A stretch of 64,000 bases of DNA from Candidatus Hadarchaeales archaeon (GCA_038736355.1 JAVYML010000002.1:62001-126000); one strand, 5' to 3'; shown: positions 37,400 through 47,122, numbered from the stretch's first letter. Made by a program: numbers and translations. The notes: generated by a model from the sequence alone, not told the origin.

Positions 37400-38536
37400 T
37401 CACCCGTATTCGAACTTGCCCCTTTCACTCTTTACTATTACTCGGTTGCCCTCTTTTCCCTTCTCACACCTTCCTATCACCTTCGCCCCCAATCCGAACC
37501 TCTCCGAAATCCTTATCACTTCCTCCGCCTCTTCAGGATCCACCACCAACTCGAACCCTACCCCCATGTTGAAAACTTGGTACATCTCCTCCCACCTCAC
37601 CCTTCCTTCCTTCTGGATCAAGGAAAAGAGTGGATCGGGCTCGGGAAGCTGATCCTTCACGTAAACCACGTTCCTACCTATCCTCAGGCTCTTGGTTAGA
37701 CCTCCTCCCGTGTTATGCACCATGGCCTTCACCCCCCTTCCCACCTTTTTAAGGATTCTCAGAACAACGGGAGCAAAGAAACGGGTGGGGGAGAGAAGGG
37801 CCTCACCCACGGTCATACCCAGCTCCTCCAAATAATCATCGAACTTGAACCTCCCCCTGTACCCTTCCCGGTCCACCAGCTCTGGATACTTGCGTGTGTA
37901 TTCCCGTCTCATGAGGACATGTCTGGCCAAAGTTAGACCATTACACATGATGCCGCTGTTCTCCCTTTTCTCGTACTTCGTCCTCCCTCCGCTCCTCAGT
38001 CCCACGATGAGATCTCCCTTCCTTATTTCCTCCCCCCTTCTCACCTCTGAGAATTCGATCCTGGCGGCGATGGTTCCGGAAAGATCAAGGGTTCTCACTT
38101 GGTCGGGAAGATCCGCCGTTTCTCCCCCCAAAAAGGGAATTTCCAAACCAAGGGCCTCCAGCTCCTTCAGAGTCCTTCTGAAACCCTCCGCGAGGGAGGA
38201 AAGGAGCTCTCCTTTGGGGAGACGGTGGGGATTGAGGGTGAGGTAGTCGGCAAAAGCCAGCGGGGAGAAGGGACCCACACAAACCACATCGTCCACGTTC
38301 ATGGCCAGAACATCCTGGGTCAACCCTTGAAACCATTCGAGATCCCCTGTCTCCTTCCAGTGAAGGTAGCTCTGCTGTGGTTTGCTTCCCGCCCCGTCCG
38401 TGTGGAGGATGATACCCTTTCCCCCTTTTCCCTTCCCCACGGGACAAAAGGGTTTCAGGTCCGCATCCAGGAGGGGGAGGAAGAGCTCTGTTCCCTTCTT
38501 CTTCACATCCACCCCAAGGGACCTGTAGAAGCTCAA
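37400..38536 (-). CDS. purM: Phosphoribosylaminoimidazole (AIR) synthetase
   Basis: 378 residues with ILHTDGAGSKPQQSYLH, DVLAMNVDDVVCVG, FLGGETADLPDQV and a C-terminal MGVGFELVVDPEEAEEV. It cyclises FGAM to AIR. The TTG start overlaps the folD TGA (TTGA). The HNTGGGLTKSLRIG segment is the purM glycine loop. Confidence 0.95.
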   Translation of the reverse strand: MSFYRSLGVDVKKKGTELFLPLLDADLKPFCPVGKGKGGKGIILHTDGAGSKPQQSYLHWKETGDLEWFQGLTQDVLAMNVDDVVCVGPFSPLAFADYLTLNPHRLPKGELLSSLAEGFRRTLKELEALGLEIPFLGGETADLPDQVRTLDLSGTIAARIEFSEVRRGEEIRKGDLIVGLRSGGRTKYEKRENSGIMCNGLTLARHVLMRREYTRKYPELVDREGYRGRFKFDDYLEELGMTVGEALLSPTRFFAPVVLRILKKVGRGVKAMVHNTGGGLTKSLRIGRNVVYVKDQLPEPDPLFSLIQKEGRVRWEEMYQVFNMGVGFELVVDPEEAEEVIRISERFGLGAKVIGRCEKGKEGNRVIVKSERGKFEYG

Positions 38537-39402
38537 CCGCTCTCCCCCAGGGTCTCTGAAGCTAAGAGGGTGTTGTGCAAAAGCATCACCCTGGTCATGG
38601 GGCCCACTCCCCCGGGCACGGGGGTAAGATAGGAGGCCTTGCGGCTCACCCCCTCAAAGTCCACATCCCCCATCAGCTTTCCTCCCACATAGTTCATCCC
38701 CACGTCCACCACCACTGCCCCCTCTTTGATCATCTCCGCCGTTAAGACGAAGGAGGGTCTCCTTCCAACCGCCGAGACCACGATGTCCGCCTCCCTCGTC
38801 TTTCCCTCCAGGTCCCTCGTCTTGGAATGGCAGAGAAGAACGGTGGCATCCCTGTCCAGGAGGAGCTTGGCCAGGGGTTTGCCCACCAAATCGCTCCTGT
38901 TGATGATGGTCACCAACTTCCCCCTCACTTCCACACCATATCTGTCCAGGAGCTTCAGGATACCCTTGGGAGTGCAGGGGAGGAGGCTCCTCTCCGGATC
39001 GTACTGTCCTTTCCACAGCCTTCCCACGTTGTAGGGATGGAGACCGTCCACATCCTTCTGGGGGGAAATCTCCTCCACCAGCCTTGCGGAATTCAGGTGT
39101 GATGGGAGGGGAAGCTGTATGAAAATTCCGTGGACTCCCCTCTCCCCGTTCAGACGATGGAGGAGCTCCTTCAACTCTTCTTCCTCCACCGTAGGGGGAA
39201 AGGTGTAAAGCCTGAAGGAAATTCCCACTTCCTCGCAATCCTTCCTTTTCCCTTCCACGTAGATTTTGGAAGCTGGATGATCCCCCACCAGAAAGGTGGC
39301 GAGCGTGGGCACGATCCCCTTTCTCTTCAGCTCCACCACTTTCCCGCGCAACTCCGCCTTGATTTCCTCCGCCAGTGCCTTCCCATCCATTAGCACGGCC
39401 AT
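38533..39402 (-). CDS. folD: Methylenetetrahydrofolate dehydrogenase/cyclohydrolase
   Basis: 289 residues: VGDHPASKIYVEGKRKDCEEVGI (Tyr-x3-Lys catalytic pair), PQKDVDGLHP, LPCTPKGI, INRSDLVGKPLA and the late PGGVGPMTR. It interconverts methylene- and formyl-tetrahydrofolate. Its place in the purine operon suggests it provides the formyl donor for PurH. It begins 5 nt after purB. Confidence 0.97.
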   Translation of the reverse strand: MAVLMDGKALAEEIKAELRGKVVELKRKGIVPTLATFLVGDHPASKIYVEGKRKDCEEVGISFRLYTFPPTVEEEELKELLHRLNGERGVHGIFIQLPLPSHLNSARLVEEISPQKDVDGLHPYNVGRLWKGQYDPERSLLPCTPKGILKLLDRYGVEVRGKLVTIINRSDLVGKPLAKLLLDRDATVLLCHSKTRDLEGKTREADIVVSAVGRRPSFVLTAEMIKEGAVVVDVGMNYVGGKLMGDVDFEGVSRKASYLTPVPGGVGPMTRVMLLHNTLLASETLGESG

Positions 39403-39406
39403 ATCT

Positions 39407-40855
39407 TCAGAAGGAGGGAGGAACCTTTTTCCCCAGCCTGTCTGAGTACTTGGCCAAAACGGGGTCTATCTCCCTCTCCAAGAAGCGCTCACATCTCTCC
39501 ACCGCATCCCCCAAGTGCTTGGAGGGGTCCAAGATTTCCTCCCACTCCTCCTCGGTGAGAAGGGGACCCACCGAAGGATCCTCCTTCAGAAGGGAAGGCA
39601 AGGGGTTCTCCCCCCCTTCCCTGATCCTCTCCCAAGCCATGGAAGAAAGTCTTCTCAGCCTTTCGTGGAGCTCCTGCCTGTTTCCCCCCTTCTTCACCAG
39701 CACCATCAGGAGGGGCTCTAGGGCGGAAAAGGGGAAGAAGAGTTTCAGGTTCCTATCGATCATGGTCTTGTTTACCTCCATTCCCTCCACCAAGTGCTGG
39801 TAGAGGATAAGGATTTCGTCCACCGCCAAAAAACCTTCTGCCAAAATTACCCTCCTATTGGCCGAATCATCCAAAGTGCGTTCGAAGAGGGTATGGGAAG
39901 CATTTTCCCATGCCACCCTTGGGAGGGAGGCCACGTATCTGGCCAGGGAACACATACGTTCGGAGAGAACGGGGTTGCGCTTGAAGGGCATGGCGGAGGA
40001 TCCCACCTGCTTTTCCCCTATGGGCTCGTAGACCTCGCCCCAGAGGGGTGAATGCGTGTGCCTGAGATCCGCTCCAAACTTATGGGCACTCTGGGCAATC
40101 CCGGCGAGGACGGAAAGGACTATGAAGTCCTGCTTTCTGGGATAGGTCTGCCCCGAGACGGTGAAGTAAGAAAGACCCAGTTTTTCCATCACCCTGGCCT
40201 CCAGCTCCTCGGGCCTGGCCTTTCCTTCCAATAATCTCTTGAAGCTGGCCGAGGTACCCACCGCTCCCTTCATACCCTTTCCCTTCAGGAATTCTGAAAG
40301 GAGGATCTCCACCGCCCTGAGATCGATTAAAAGATCTTGGGCATATAGGGCCAACCTGTATCCCAGCGTGGTGGGCTCCGCGGGTTGCAGATGGGTCCAA
40401 CCCATACAGATGGTGTCCTTATGCTCCCTTATCCGAAGGGAAAGGGCGTGAAGACAGTTCACCAACCTCGTGAGGAGGAGGTCGAGTGCCCTCCTCATCC
40501 TCAGAACTTCTGCGTTGTCCTCTACATCCATGGAAGTGGCACCCAGATGGAGCTTCCCACCACCCTTAGAACACTGCTGGGAGAAAACCTTCAGCTCTGC
40601 CATGAGGTCATGCTTTATTTCCCTCTCCAATTTATGGGAGAGCTCCAGATCTATGTGTTCCTTTTCAGCCTTCTCCCTTATCTCCTTCAGCTCCTCTTCG
40701 GAAATCAAACCCCATTCGGCTTGAGCCTCGGCCAGTGCCCTCCAAATCTTCCTCCAAAGTGCCCTGTACTCCAGCTCGGAGAAAAGGGATCTCATCTCCT
40801 CGCTGCCGTACCTCCAAGTAAAAGGGGATAGAAAGGTGCTGTAATCGAAGCTCAT
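39407..40855 (-). CDS. purB: Adenylosuccinate lyase
   Basis: 482 residues with the fumarase-superfamily signature GSSAMPFKRNPVLSE, GATSMDVEDNAEV and MGWTHLQPAEPTTLGYR. It cleaves SAICAR and adenylosuccinate. It is the first gene of the minus-strand purine operon and starts 53 bp from divergent purH. Confidence 0.97.
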   Translation of the reverse strand: MSFDYSTFLSPFTWRYGSEEMRSLFSELEYRALWRKIWRALAEAQAEWGLISEEELKEIREKAEKEHIDLELSHKLEREIKHDLMAELKVFSQQCSKGGGKLHLGATSMDVEDNAEVLRMRRALDLLLTRLVNCLHALSLRIREHKDTICMGWTHLQPAEPTTLGYRLALYAQDLLIDLRAVEILLSEFLKGKGMKGAVGTSASFKRLLEGKARPEELEARVMEKLGLSYFTVSGQTYPRKQDFIVLSVLAGIAQSAHKFGADLRHTHSPLWGEVYEPIGEKQVGSSAMPFKRNPVLSERMCSLARYVASLPRVAWENASHTLFERTLDDSANRRVILAEGFLAVDEILILYQHLVEGMEVNKTMIDRNLKLFFPFSALEPLLMVLVKKGGNRQELHERLRRLSSMAWERIREGGENPLPSLLKEDPSVGPLLTEEEWEEILDPSKHLGDAVERCERFLEREIDPVLAKYSDRLGKKVPPSF

Positions 40856-40877
40856 CCCTTTTTCTTCTCTTACAAGG

Positions 40878-40888
40878 TTTTTAATTTT
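40878..40888. promoter_or_regulatory. Shared TATA-like element between purB and purH
   Basis: TTTTTAATTTT lies about 26 nt from the purH ATG and 28 nt from the purB ATG in a 53-bp gap, so one AT-rich box can serve both directions. purH also has a GGAAGGGAAG ribosome-binding site directly before its ATG. Confidence 0.5.
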
Positions 40889-40908
40889 GGGGAAAAAAGG
40901 AAGGGAAG

Positions 40909-42441
40909 ATGAAGGTAAGGAATGCCCTGATAAGCGTTTGGGACAAAAGGGGTTTGGAAGAGTTTGCCAAGGGTTTGGTTGAACTTGGAGTTCAACTTTT
41001 CTCCAGCGGAGGAACCGCTCGCTTTCTGAGGGAAAAGGGAATACCCGTCAAAGAAGTGAGTGAACTCACGGGTTTTCCCGAAATCTTGGACGGAAGGGTC
41101 AAGACCCTCCATCCCTTCATCCATGCGGGCATCCTAGCCAAGAGAAACCAGTCATCCCATCTAAACACTTTGAAGGAAAGGGGGATACCCACCATCGACT
41201 TGGTGGTTGTAAACCTCTATCCCTTCGTGGAAACTATTAGCAAAGCTGGAGTGGAGCTAGAGGAGGTCTTAGAGAACATCGACATCGGGGGCCCTGCCCT
41301 GGTGAGGGCGGCCGCCAAGAACTACAGGGATGTGATCGTGGTGGTCAGACCGGAGAGGTATGGGGAGGTTTTGGAGGAGCTGAGATCGAAAGGGGACTTG
41401 GGAGAGGAAAAAAGACTGGAACTGGCCGTGGAAGCCTTTGCCCACACCTCTTACTACGACTCTTCCATCTTCTCCTATCTGACCGGACTGCTTCCCCAGC
41501 GGACCTTTCCCACCTTCCTGGGACTGGGCTACAGAAAGCTCCTCGATCTGAGGTATGGGCAGAATCCCCACCAGAGGGGGGCTTTCTATGCCGAAGTTCC
41601 CGCCTGGGGGATGGCAACCGCCAAGCTCTATCAGGGAAGGGAACTGTCTTTTAACAATCTCCTAGACCTGGACTCGGCGGTGGAAATCCTCAGAGAGTTC
41701 GAGGAGACCACGGCGGTGGTGATCAAGCACACCAACCCCTGCGGGGTGGCCTCCGATCCAGAGGTCTGGAAGGCCTACGTCAAAGCTAGGGAATGCGACC
41801 CCATCTCTGCCTATGGAGGGGTGGTGGGGATAAACCGAAAGGTCGATAGAAAGACTGCGGAGGAGATCACTTCTACCTTCATCGAGGCCGTGGTGGCCCC
41901 CTCCTACGAACCGGAGGCCCTGGAGGTGATGAAGAAGAAAACCAACATGAGGGTGCTAGAGCTTCCCTCCTTCGAAAGCAAGGCAAAGATGCGTTTCAAA
42001 CAGATAAGCGGTGGACTCCTAGTTGAGGAAGAGAACTCCCTCCTCCTGCGTCCTGAGGAACTCAGGGTGGTCACAGAGAGGAAGCCCACTCGAGAAGAAA
42101 TGGAACAGCTCCTTTTCGCCTGGAAGGTGGTGAAACATGTGAAATCCAATGCGATCGTGGTGGCCAGGGACAAGCAAGCGGTGGGGATTGGGGCTGGGCA
42201 GACGAGCAGGGTGGACTCCACCGAGATAGCCCTGAAAAAGGCGGGTCCGCGCGCGAGGGGGGCCGTTCTCGCTTCTGATGCCTTTTTCCCTTTCCCCGAC
42301 TCGGTCCAAAAGGCGGCCGAGGCTGGAATCACGGCCATCATCCAACCTGGAGGTTCTATCAGGGACAAGGAATCCATTGATGAAGCCAACAAGCATGGCA
42401 TGGCTATGGTCTTCACCGGAATAAGGCACTTCAAACACTGA
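40909..42441 (+). CDS. purH: Bifunctional AICAR transformylase/IMP cyclohydrolase
   Basis: 510 residues. The cyclohydrolase N-terminus (NALISVWDKRGLEEFAKGL, SSGGTARFLR, DGRVKTLHPFIHAGIL) is joined to a transformylase domain with KHTNPCGVASD. The final motif is DAFFPFPDSVQKAAEAGI...QPGGSIRD. Many archaea use PurP/PurO instead, so the folate-dependent bacterial-type enzyme together with folD is informative. It is divergent from the purine operon. Confidence 0.96.
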   Translation: MKVRNALISVWDKRGLEEFAKGLVELGVQLFSSGGTARFLREKGIPVKEVSELTGFPEILDGRVKTLHPFIHAGILAKRNQSSHLNTLKERGIPTIDLVVVNLYPFVETISKAGVELEEVLENIDIGGPALVRAAAKNYRDVIVVVRPERYGEVLEELRSKGDLGEEKRLELAVEAFAHTSYYDSSIFSYLTGLLPQRTFPTFLGLGYRKLLDLRYGQNPHQRGAFYAEVPAWGMATAKLYQGRELSFNNLLDLDSAVEILREFEETTAVVIKHTNPCGVASDPEVWKAYVKARECDPISAYGGVVGINRKVDRKTAEEITSTFIEAVVAPSYEPEALEVMKKKTNMRVLELPSFESKAKMRFKQISGGLLVEEENSLLLRPEELRVVTERKPTREEMEQLLFAWKVVKHVKSNAIVVARDKQAVGIGAGQTSRVDSTEIALKKAGPRARGAVLASDAFFPFPDSVQKAAEAGITAIIQPGGSIRDKESIDEANKHGMAMVFTGIRHFKH

Positions 42442-42458
42442 GTTCCAGAGGGGAGGGA

Positions 42459-43472
42459 ATGGAGGTACTGGAAGAGGGGAAAGGGAAGCTTTTGGGATGG
42501 TGTGATCCGGAAGAACACAGGGAATGGGTGAGAAAGAACAAAACCAGGGAAATGGTTGAAAAAGTCATTACCCTCAAAGAAGCTGTTAGCCGCTTCGTCA
42601 GGAGGGGTTGCCTGATGGCTTTTGGAGGCTTTGGACACGTGAGGGTTTCCATGGCCTTCATCTACGAAATGATCAGGCAAAGGAAAAGGGGTTTGAAGGT
42701 GGCCGGAAAAACCGCCGTACACGATCTCGATTGTCTGATCGCGGCTGGTTGTGTGGAAGAAGTGGAGGTGGCCTATTCCTTTGGACACGAACTGAGGGGG
42801 CTTTCCCCCGCCTCCAGGAGGGCGGTAGAAAGCGGGAAGGTGAAGGTGGTGGCGGAGTTAAGCAATGCTGCCTATCAATGGAGGTTTAAGGCCGCAGCGG
42901 CCGGGCTCCCCTTCATGCCTGCTTACGTCATGCTGGGGACCGACACCTTCAAGAGAAGCTCGGCCAAAGTGGTACGTGACCCCTTTACGGGTAGACCCAT
43001 CTGTCTCCTTCCGGCCTGCTTTCCAGACGTAGCCGTCATCCACGTGCATGAGTGCGATCCTTACGGAAATTGTAGGATTGAAGGAGCATTGGTGGAGGAT
43101 TCAGAGCTGGCTAGGGCGGCCAAAAGGTTGGTGATAACCACGGAAAAAATCGTCCCTACAGAGAAGATAAGGAAGGAACCTTGGAGAACCGTTATTCCCT
43201 ACTTCTACGTGGATGCCGTCGTGGAAGTTCCTTATGGTTCTCATCCATGCAACATGCCTGGTCTCTATTATTTCGATGAGGAGCACTTAGCGGAGTATCT
43301 TCATCTGACCAAAACAGAGGAAGGAACAATGGAATACTTCGAAGAGTATGTGTACGGGGTGGAGGACTTCCCACAGTATCTGGAAAGGGTGGGTGGGAAG
43401 AAGAAGCTAAAGCTACTCGAAAGACTGGAGAAGGGAAAGGGACCCTACTCTTACCCCTGGAAGGGGAGATGA
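42459..43472 (+). CDS. Class I CoA-transferase alpha subunit (glutaconate CoA-transferase GctA-like)
   Basis: 337 residues. MAFGGFGHVRVSMAFIYEMIRQ is the N-terminal glycine-rich block; then AGCVEEVEVAYSFGHELRGLSPASRRAVE and VHECDPYGNCRIEG follow, typical of GctA and related two-subunit transferases. It would move CoA between carboxylic acids. Homologues in steroid degradation (IpdA) are hydrolases, so the exact reaction is open. It overlaps the beta-subunit gene in ATGA. Acyl-CoA formation would fit the dehydratase-like operon about 33 kb away (inference). Confidence 0.85.
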   Translation: MEVLEEGKGKLLGWCDPEEHREWVRKNKTREMVEKVITLKEAVSRFVRRGCLMAFGGFGHVRVSMAFIYEMIRQRKRGLKVAGKTAVHDLDCLIAAGCVEEVEVAYSFGHELRGLSPASRRAVESGKVKVVAELSNAAYQWRFKAAAAGLPFMPAYVMLGTDTFKRSSAKVVRDPFTGRPICLLPACFPDVAVIHVHECDPYGNCRIEGALVEDSELARAAKRLVITTEKIVPTEKIRKEPWRTVIPYFYVDAVVEVPYGSHPCNMPGLYYFDEEHLAEYLHLTKTEEGTMEYFEEYVYGVEDFPQYLERVGGKKKLKLLERLEKGKGPYSYPWKGR

Positions 43473-44230
43473 TGGAATACAGCAGGACGGAGATGATGGT
43501 GATAGCTGCCTCCCGCCTGCTGAGAGATGGGAAAATCGTTCTCACCGGAACGGGCATGCCCGTACTTGCGACCCTTTTGGCCAAGACCGTGAGGGCACCC
43601 AACCTTTCCATCATCTTCGAGGCTGGGGGAATAGCCCCCATGCGCCCTCCCACCCTTCCCCTCTCCGTAGGGGATTCCATGACCACCTACAAGGCCGTGA
43701 TGGCCGCCAGCATGGATCATGTCATGTCCCTCGCCCAAGCTGGGTACGCCGACTATGCCTTCCTTGGGGCTGCCCAGATAGATCCTTACGGTAACCTCAA
43801 CACCACCGTGATAGGTCCCTACGAGCGGCCCAAGATCAGGCTTCCAGGAAGTGGAGGGGCAAACGATTTCGGCTCCCTTTCCTGGAGAACCATCGTTCTC
43901 ATGAAACAGGGAAAGAACAGGTTCGTGAAAAAGCTGGATTTCCTCACTACCCCGGGCTATCTCGACGGAAAGGGGGCCAGGGAAAAAGCTGGGCTCCCCA
44001 GGGGAACGGGACCTTGGAGGGTGGTCACCCAACTCGGGGTTTATGGGTTCGGAAGGGATTTGAGACTCAGACTCCTCAGGATCTATTCCGGGGTAACGCT
44101 GGAAGAGGTGAGGAACTCCAGCGGTTTCGAAGTGGTAAGGGGAAAGGTGGGAAGGGAACCCGAGCCTACTCCAAAGGAACTGAAGACCTTGAGGGAGCTG
44201 GACCCACACGGGATAATCATAGGAAAATGA
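43469..44230 (+). CDS. Class I CoA-transferase beta subunit (GctB-like)
   Basis: 253 residues: LTGTGMPVLATLLAKTV, then IIFEAGGIAPMRPP with the Glu expected near the catalytic position of GctB, DYAFLGAAQIDPYGNLNTTVIG and LPGSGGANDFGSL. Pairs with the upstream alpha subunit to form the active transferase. The stop directly abuts the convergent guaB stop. Confidence 0.85.
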   Translation: MMEYSRTEMMVIAASRLLRDGKIVLTGTGMPVLATLLAKTVRAPNLSIIFEAGGIAPMRPPTLPLSVGDSMTTYKAVMAASMDHVMSLAQAGYADYAFLGAAQIDPYGNLNTTVIGPYERPKIRLPGSGGANDFGSLSWRTIVLMKQGKNRFVKKLDFLTTPGYLDGKGAREKAGLPRGTGPWRVVTQLGVYGFGRDLRLRLLRIYSGVTLEEVRNSSGFEVVRGKVGREPEPTPKELKTLRELDPHGIIIGK

Positions 44231-45688
44231 TTAACTTCCCCTCTCGGCTTCCGAGGGAAGTAAAACATCGTGGGGTTTGGTCTCCTGGGCCCCCAAGGGG
44301 GAGAGAACCGCGAACCTGGCCTTCTCCCAGAGCTCCCTGATGTTCCTAGCACCCGCATATCCCATGGAGGCCTTCAGTCCAAGCACCAGTTCCTTTATGG
44401 CTACGCTCACCTCTCCCTTGTAAGGCACCCATCCTTCCACCCCTTCCACTATCCCCTTGGAGGGTAGGGAATATCTGTCCAGGGAGTATCTCTTGGCCAT
44501 GGCCGAGGGACTTCCCATTCCCCTGTACTGCTTGTAGTATCTTCCGCCTATGCTCACCAAGGCACCCGGTGCCTCCTTGCATCTGGCGAAGAGGTTTCCG
44601 GCCATCACCGCGGAAGCACCAGCGGCGAGGGCCAAGGCTATGTCCCCAGGACCGCGAATTCCCCCATCCGCTATGATGGGGAGCTCCATACCGTAGTCCC
44701 TGAGAGCATCGGCCACGCTGGCGGTGGCGTAGAGGGTTGGAGCACCTGCCTTGGTGACCTCCGTGGTCACGCATATGGAACCGGAACCCACACCCACCCT
44801 GAAGCCCGCCACTCCCTCCAGCTTGGTGATCACATCCTCCGCCGCTTGATAGGTCCCCACGTTCCCCACCACCAGATCCGCCTCCACCTCTTTCAGCATC
44901 TTCTTGGTTGCCTCCAACACGGCTGAGTTGTGGAAGTGTGCCACGTCGGTCACCAGCACGTTCACGTATTTGTCCAACTTTTTCGCCCTTTCCAAATCGA
45001 AGGGAGAAACCGCGGCAGCACAGAGGAGTTGTCCTTCCTCATCCCTCGCCGCATCTGGATACTTCCCCCTCAGCATGATGTCCTTGAAGGTAATGAGTCC
45101 CTTGAGGTTTCCCTTCTCATCCACGATGGGTAGCTTCTCGATCCTGTGCCTGTGCAGTAGCTCCTTGGCCTCCTCCAAGCTTATCCCTTCTCTGGCCGTG
45201 ATCACCTCCTTCGTCATCACGCTCTCCACCTTGAACTCTGGATTGGCGAATCGGACATCCCTTCCCGTCAGGATCCCCACCAATTTTCCACCCTCCACTA
45301 CGGGCAAACCGGAGATGTGGTGGGTTTCCATCAGCTTTATGGCCTCCCCCACGGTCTGCTCCGGGCTTACCGTGATCACATCCCTTATCACCAGTGCCTC
45401 CGCCCTCTTCACCTTCTTGGCCATCTCCACCTGTTCCTCCACGCTACAGTTCCTGTGAAGAACTCCCACTCCTCCCTCTCTCGCCATGGCTATGGCCATC
45501 TCGGTCTCCGTGACGGTGTCCATGGGAGAGGAAACTAGGGGAATGTTCAGGGAATAATTCTTGGTGAACTTCGTTCTCACATCGATTTCCGAAGGCTCCA
45601 CGGCCAAGCCTGGCAGGAGGATGAGGTCATGGAAGGTGAAAGCCAGCTCCGCTCCCACTATTTTCTTCCTGAAACCTCCTTCCGGCAC
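44231..45688 (-). CDS. guaB: IMP dehydrogenase
   Basis: 485 residues. A TIM-barrel N-terminus (FTFHDLILLPG, PLVSSPMDTVTE) is followed by a paired CBS insert at about 95-210, then the active-site Cys loop GVGSGSICVTTEV, IADGGIRGPGDIALALAAGA and the flap GMGSPSAMAKR. It oxidises IMP to XMP for GTP synthesis. GTG start. It complements the purine genes upstream. Confidence 0.96.
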   Translation of the reverse strand: MPEGGFRKKIVGAELAFTFHDLILLPGLAVEPSEIDVRTKFTKNYSLNIPLVSSPMDTVTETEMAIAMAREGGVGVLHRNCSVEEQVEMAKKVKRAEALVIRDVITVSPEQTVGEAIKLMETHHISGLPVVEGGKLVGILTGRDVRFANPEFKVESVMTKEVITAREGISLEEAKELLHRHRIEKLPIVDEKGNLKGLITFKDIMLRGKYPDAARDEEGQLLCAAAVSPFDLERAKKLDKYVNVLVTDVAHFHNSAVLEATKKMLKEVEADLVVGNVGTYQAAEDVITKLEGVAGFRVGVGSGSICVTTEVTKAGAPTLYATASVADALRDYGMELPIIADGGIRGPGDIALALAAGASAVMAGNLFARCKEAPGALVSIGGRYYKQYRGMGSPSAMAKRYSLDRYSLPSKGIVEGVEGWVPYKGEVSVAIKELVLGLKASMGYAGARNIRELWEKARFAVLSPLGAQETKPHDVLLPSEAERGS

Positions 45689-45743
45689 CTTTCCACCTTT
45701 TTCTAAGGGAAAAGGGGAGTTTAATCCTATCGATAAGGGAATT

Positions 45744-46235
45744 CTAATCCTCGAATTCCCCCAGGAGTTCCTCCACCTCTCTCCTCACCCTCTCCACCTC
45801 CACCACCACCACTCCCTCCTTCGGCTGTCCATAGAGGACTGCGGTGCCTGGAGGAGATTTCATCACGGCCACGAGCGTGGCGAGGTCTTCCTCACCCTCC
45901 ACCACTATTTTCAGGGGAGGAGGGAGATCGAAGGCCTTCCACAGTTCATCGGAAAGGGTAGCGGGTGGGTTGACCACCCTTTTCTCCGGAAGATCCAGCC
46001 TCTCCAGCCTCTTCCTCTCTTCTTCGGCAAGCGGGGAACGGAGGGTCTTGAGGTCGACCACGCACACATCTGGTCTGATTCCCTCCTCCAAGAGGGTGAG
46101 GGTGACCCTATCCCCCACCGTCACTATCCTCTTCGGCTTCAGGGTTCTCAGATACTCCACCGCCTCGCCCATGCTCGGGAAAACCCTTCCCAGTGGTCTT
46201 TTGAGTCTGTCCCTCAAGTGTTCGGGAAGTTTCAT
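45744..46235 (-). CDS. GTP-dependent dephospho-CoA kinase (DUF359)
   Basis: 163 residues from ATG 46235, overlapping the UbiA TGA in ATGA (ATG 46241 also possible). It has IVTVGDRVTLTLLEEGIRPDVCVVDLKT and PPATLSDELWKAF, matching the archaeal DUF359 family shown to phosphorylate dephospho-CoA with GTP. The long frame upstream lies inside the prenyltransferase gene. Confidence 0.9.
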   Translation of the reverse strand: MKLPEHLRDRLKRPLGRVFPSMGEAVEYLRTLKPKRIVTVGDRVTLTLLEEGIRPDVCVVDLKTLRSPLAEEERKRLERLDLPEKRVVNPPATLSDELWKAFDLPPPLKIVVEGEEDLATLVAVMKSPPGTAVLYGQPKEGVVVVEVERVRREVEELLGEFED

Positions 46236-47098
46236 CCCCATCTCCCCAGCAGGAAGGCCAAGAGGCCGAAGAGCATCCAGAGGAGGGAAAGACGTTTGAA
46301 GCTCTTCGCCCTTTCCGGCGAGGGATCCCTCAACGAGAGGAGACCCGTGAGGAGGAAGCCCCCATCCGCGAACAGCAAGGGTGGGAGATACCAGACGGAG
46401 ACCTCTCCCAAGAGGAGGGGGAGGGGACTGAGTGCCACGGCGGAAAGGTAAAAGAGAAAAACGAAGGGAGCGGCTCCCCCCACTCCCCTCGTCACCGCCA
46501 GCGTCCTTATTCCCCTCCTCCTGTCTCCTTCCACATCCGCCATTCCCTTCAGGATTTCCCTCCCTGTGTTGGAGAGGAAGGCCATTAACACGAAGAGGGA
46601 GAGGGAAGGAGTAGGTTTCTCCCCGAGCACGAGGGGACCGTAAAGAAAGGGTACGGCCACACAGGTACTCACCATTAAGTTCCCCGGCAGTCCCGTTTTC
46701 TTTCCCCTTGCATTGTAATAGGTGGAGAGGAGGAAGGAAAGTAGGGCCACGAGCAAGGGATAGGGGGTACCACGCTCCGCGAAACTCCCGGCGGCGGAGA
46801 GGAATCCAATGGCCGCCCATCCGGAAGCGAAGAAAAGGGCTTCCCTAGGAGAGACAAGCCCGCTGGGAATGGGTCTACCCGGCTGGTTCACTTCATCCAC
46901 GAAGCGATCGAAGTAGTCGTTGATGGTCATGGAAGCTCCCGTGAGGAAAAAGGCCGTGGAAAAACCCAGAAGGCTTGGGAGGAATTCCATCCTTCCCACC
47001 GCCAGGACTTCCCCCACCAGGACGGCCAACCCCATCATCAAACAGTTGGGAAGCCTTGCGAGGGAAAGGAAAGCCGAGAGCCTTCGAAGGGAGGACAT
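46232..47098 (-). CDS. UbiA prenyltransferase, probable digeranylgeranylglyceryl phosphate synthase
   Basis: 288 residues with about eight membrane segments. Two Asp-rich prenyl/metal motifs are visible: NDYFDRFVDEVNQPGRPIPSG (the family NDxxDxxxDxxNxPxRP) and DVEGDRRRGIRT. In archaea this family attaches the second geranylgeranyl chain to GGGP. The neighbouring ether-lipid genes support that role. The start ATG 47098 lies 25-34 nt from a TATA-like element, so the mRNA is probably leaderless. Confidence 0.88.
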   Translation of the reverse strand: MSSLRRLSAFLSLARLPNCLMMGLAVLVGEVLAVGRMEFLPSLLGFSTAFFLTGASMTINDYFDRFVDEVNQPGRPIPSGLVSPREALFFASGWAAIGFLSAAGSFAERGTPYPLLVALLSFLLSTYYNARGKKTGLPGNLMVSTCVAVPFLYGPLVLGEKPTPSLSLFVLMAFLSNTGREILKGMADVEGDRRRGIRTLAVTRGVGGAAPFVFLFYLSAVALSPLPLLLGEVSVWYLPPLLFADGGFLLTGLLSLRDPSPERAKSFKRLSLLWMLFGLLAFLLGRWG

Positions 47099-47122
47099 AC
47101 TTCCAAGGGGGATGAACCCTCC

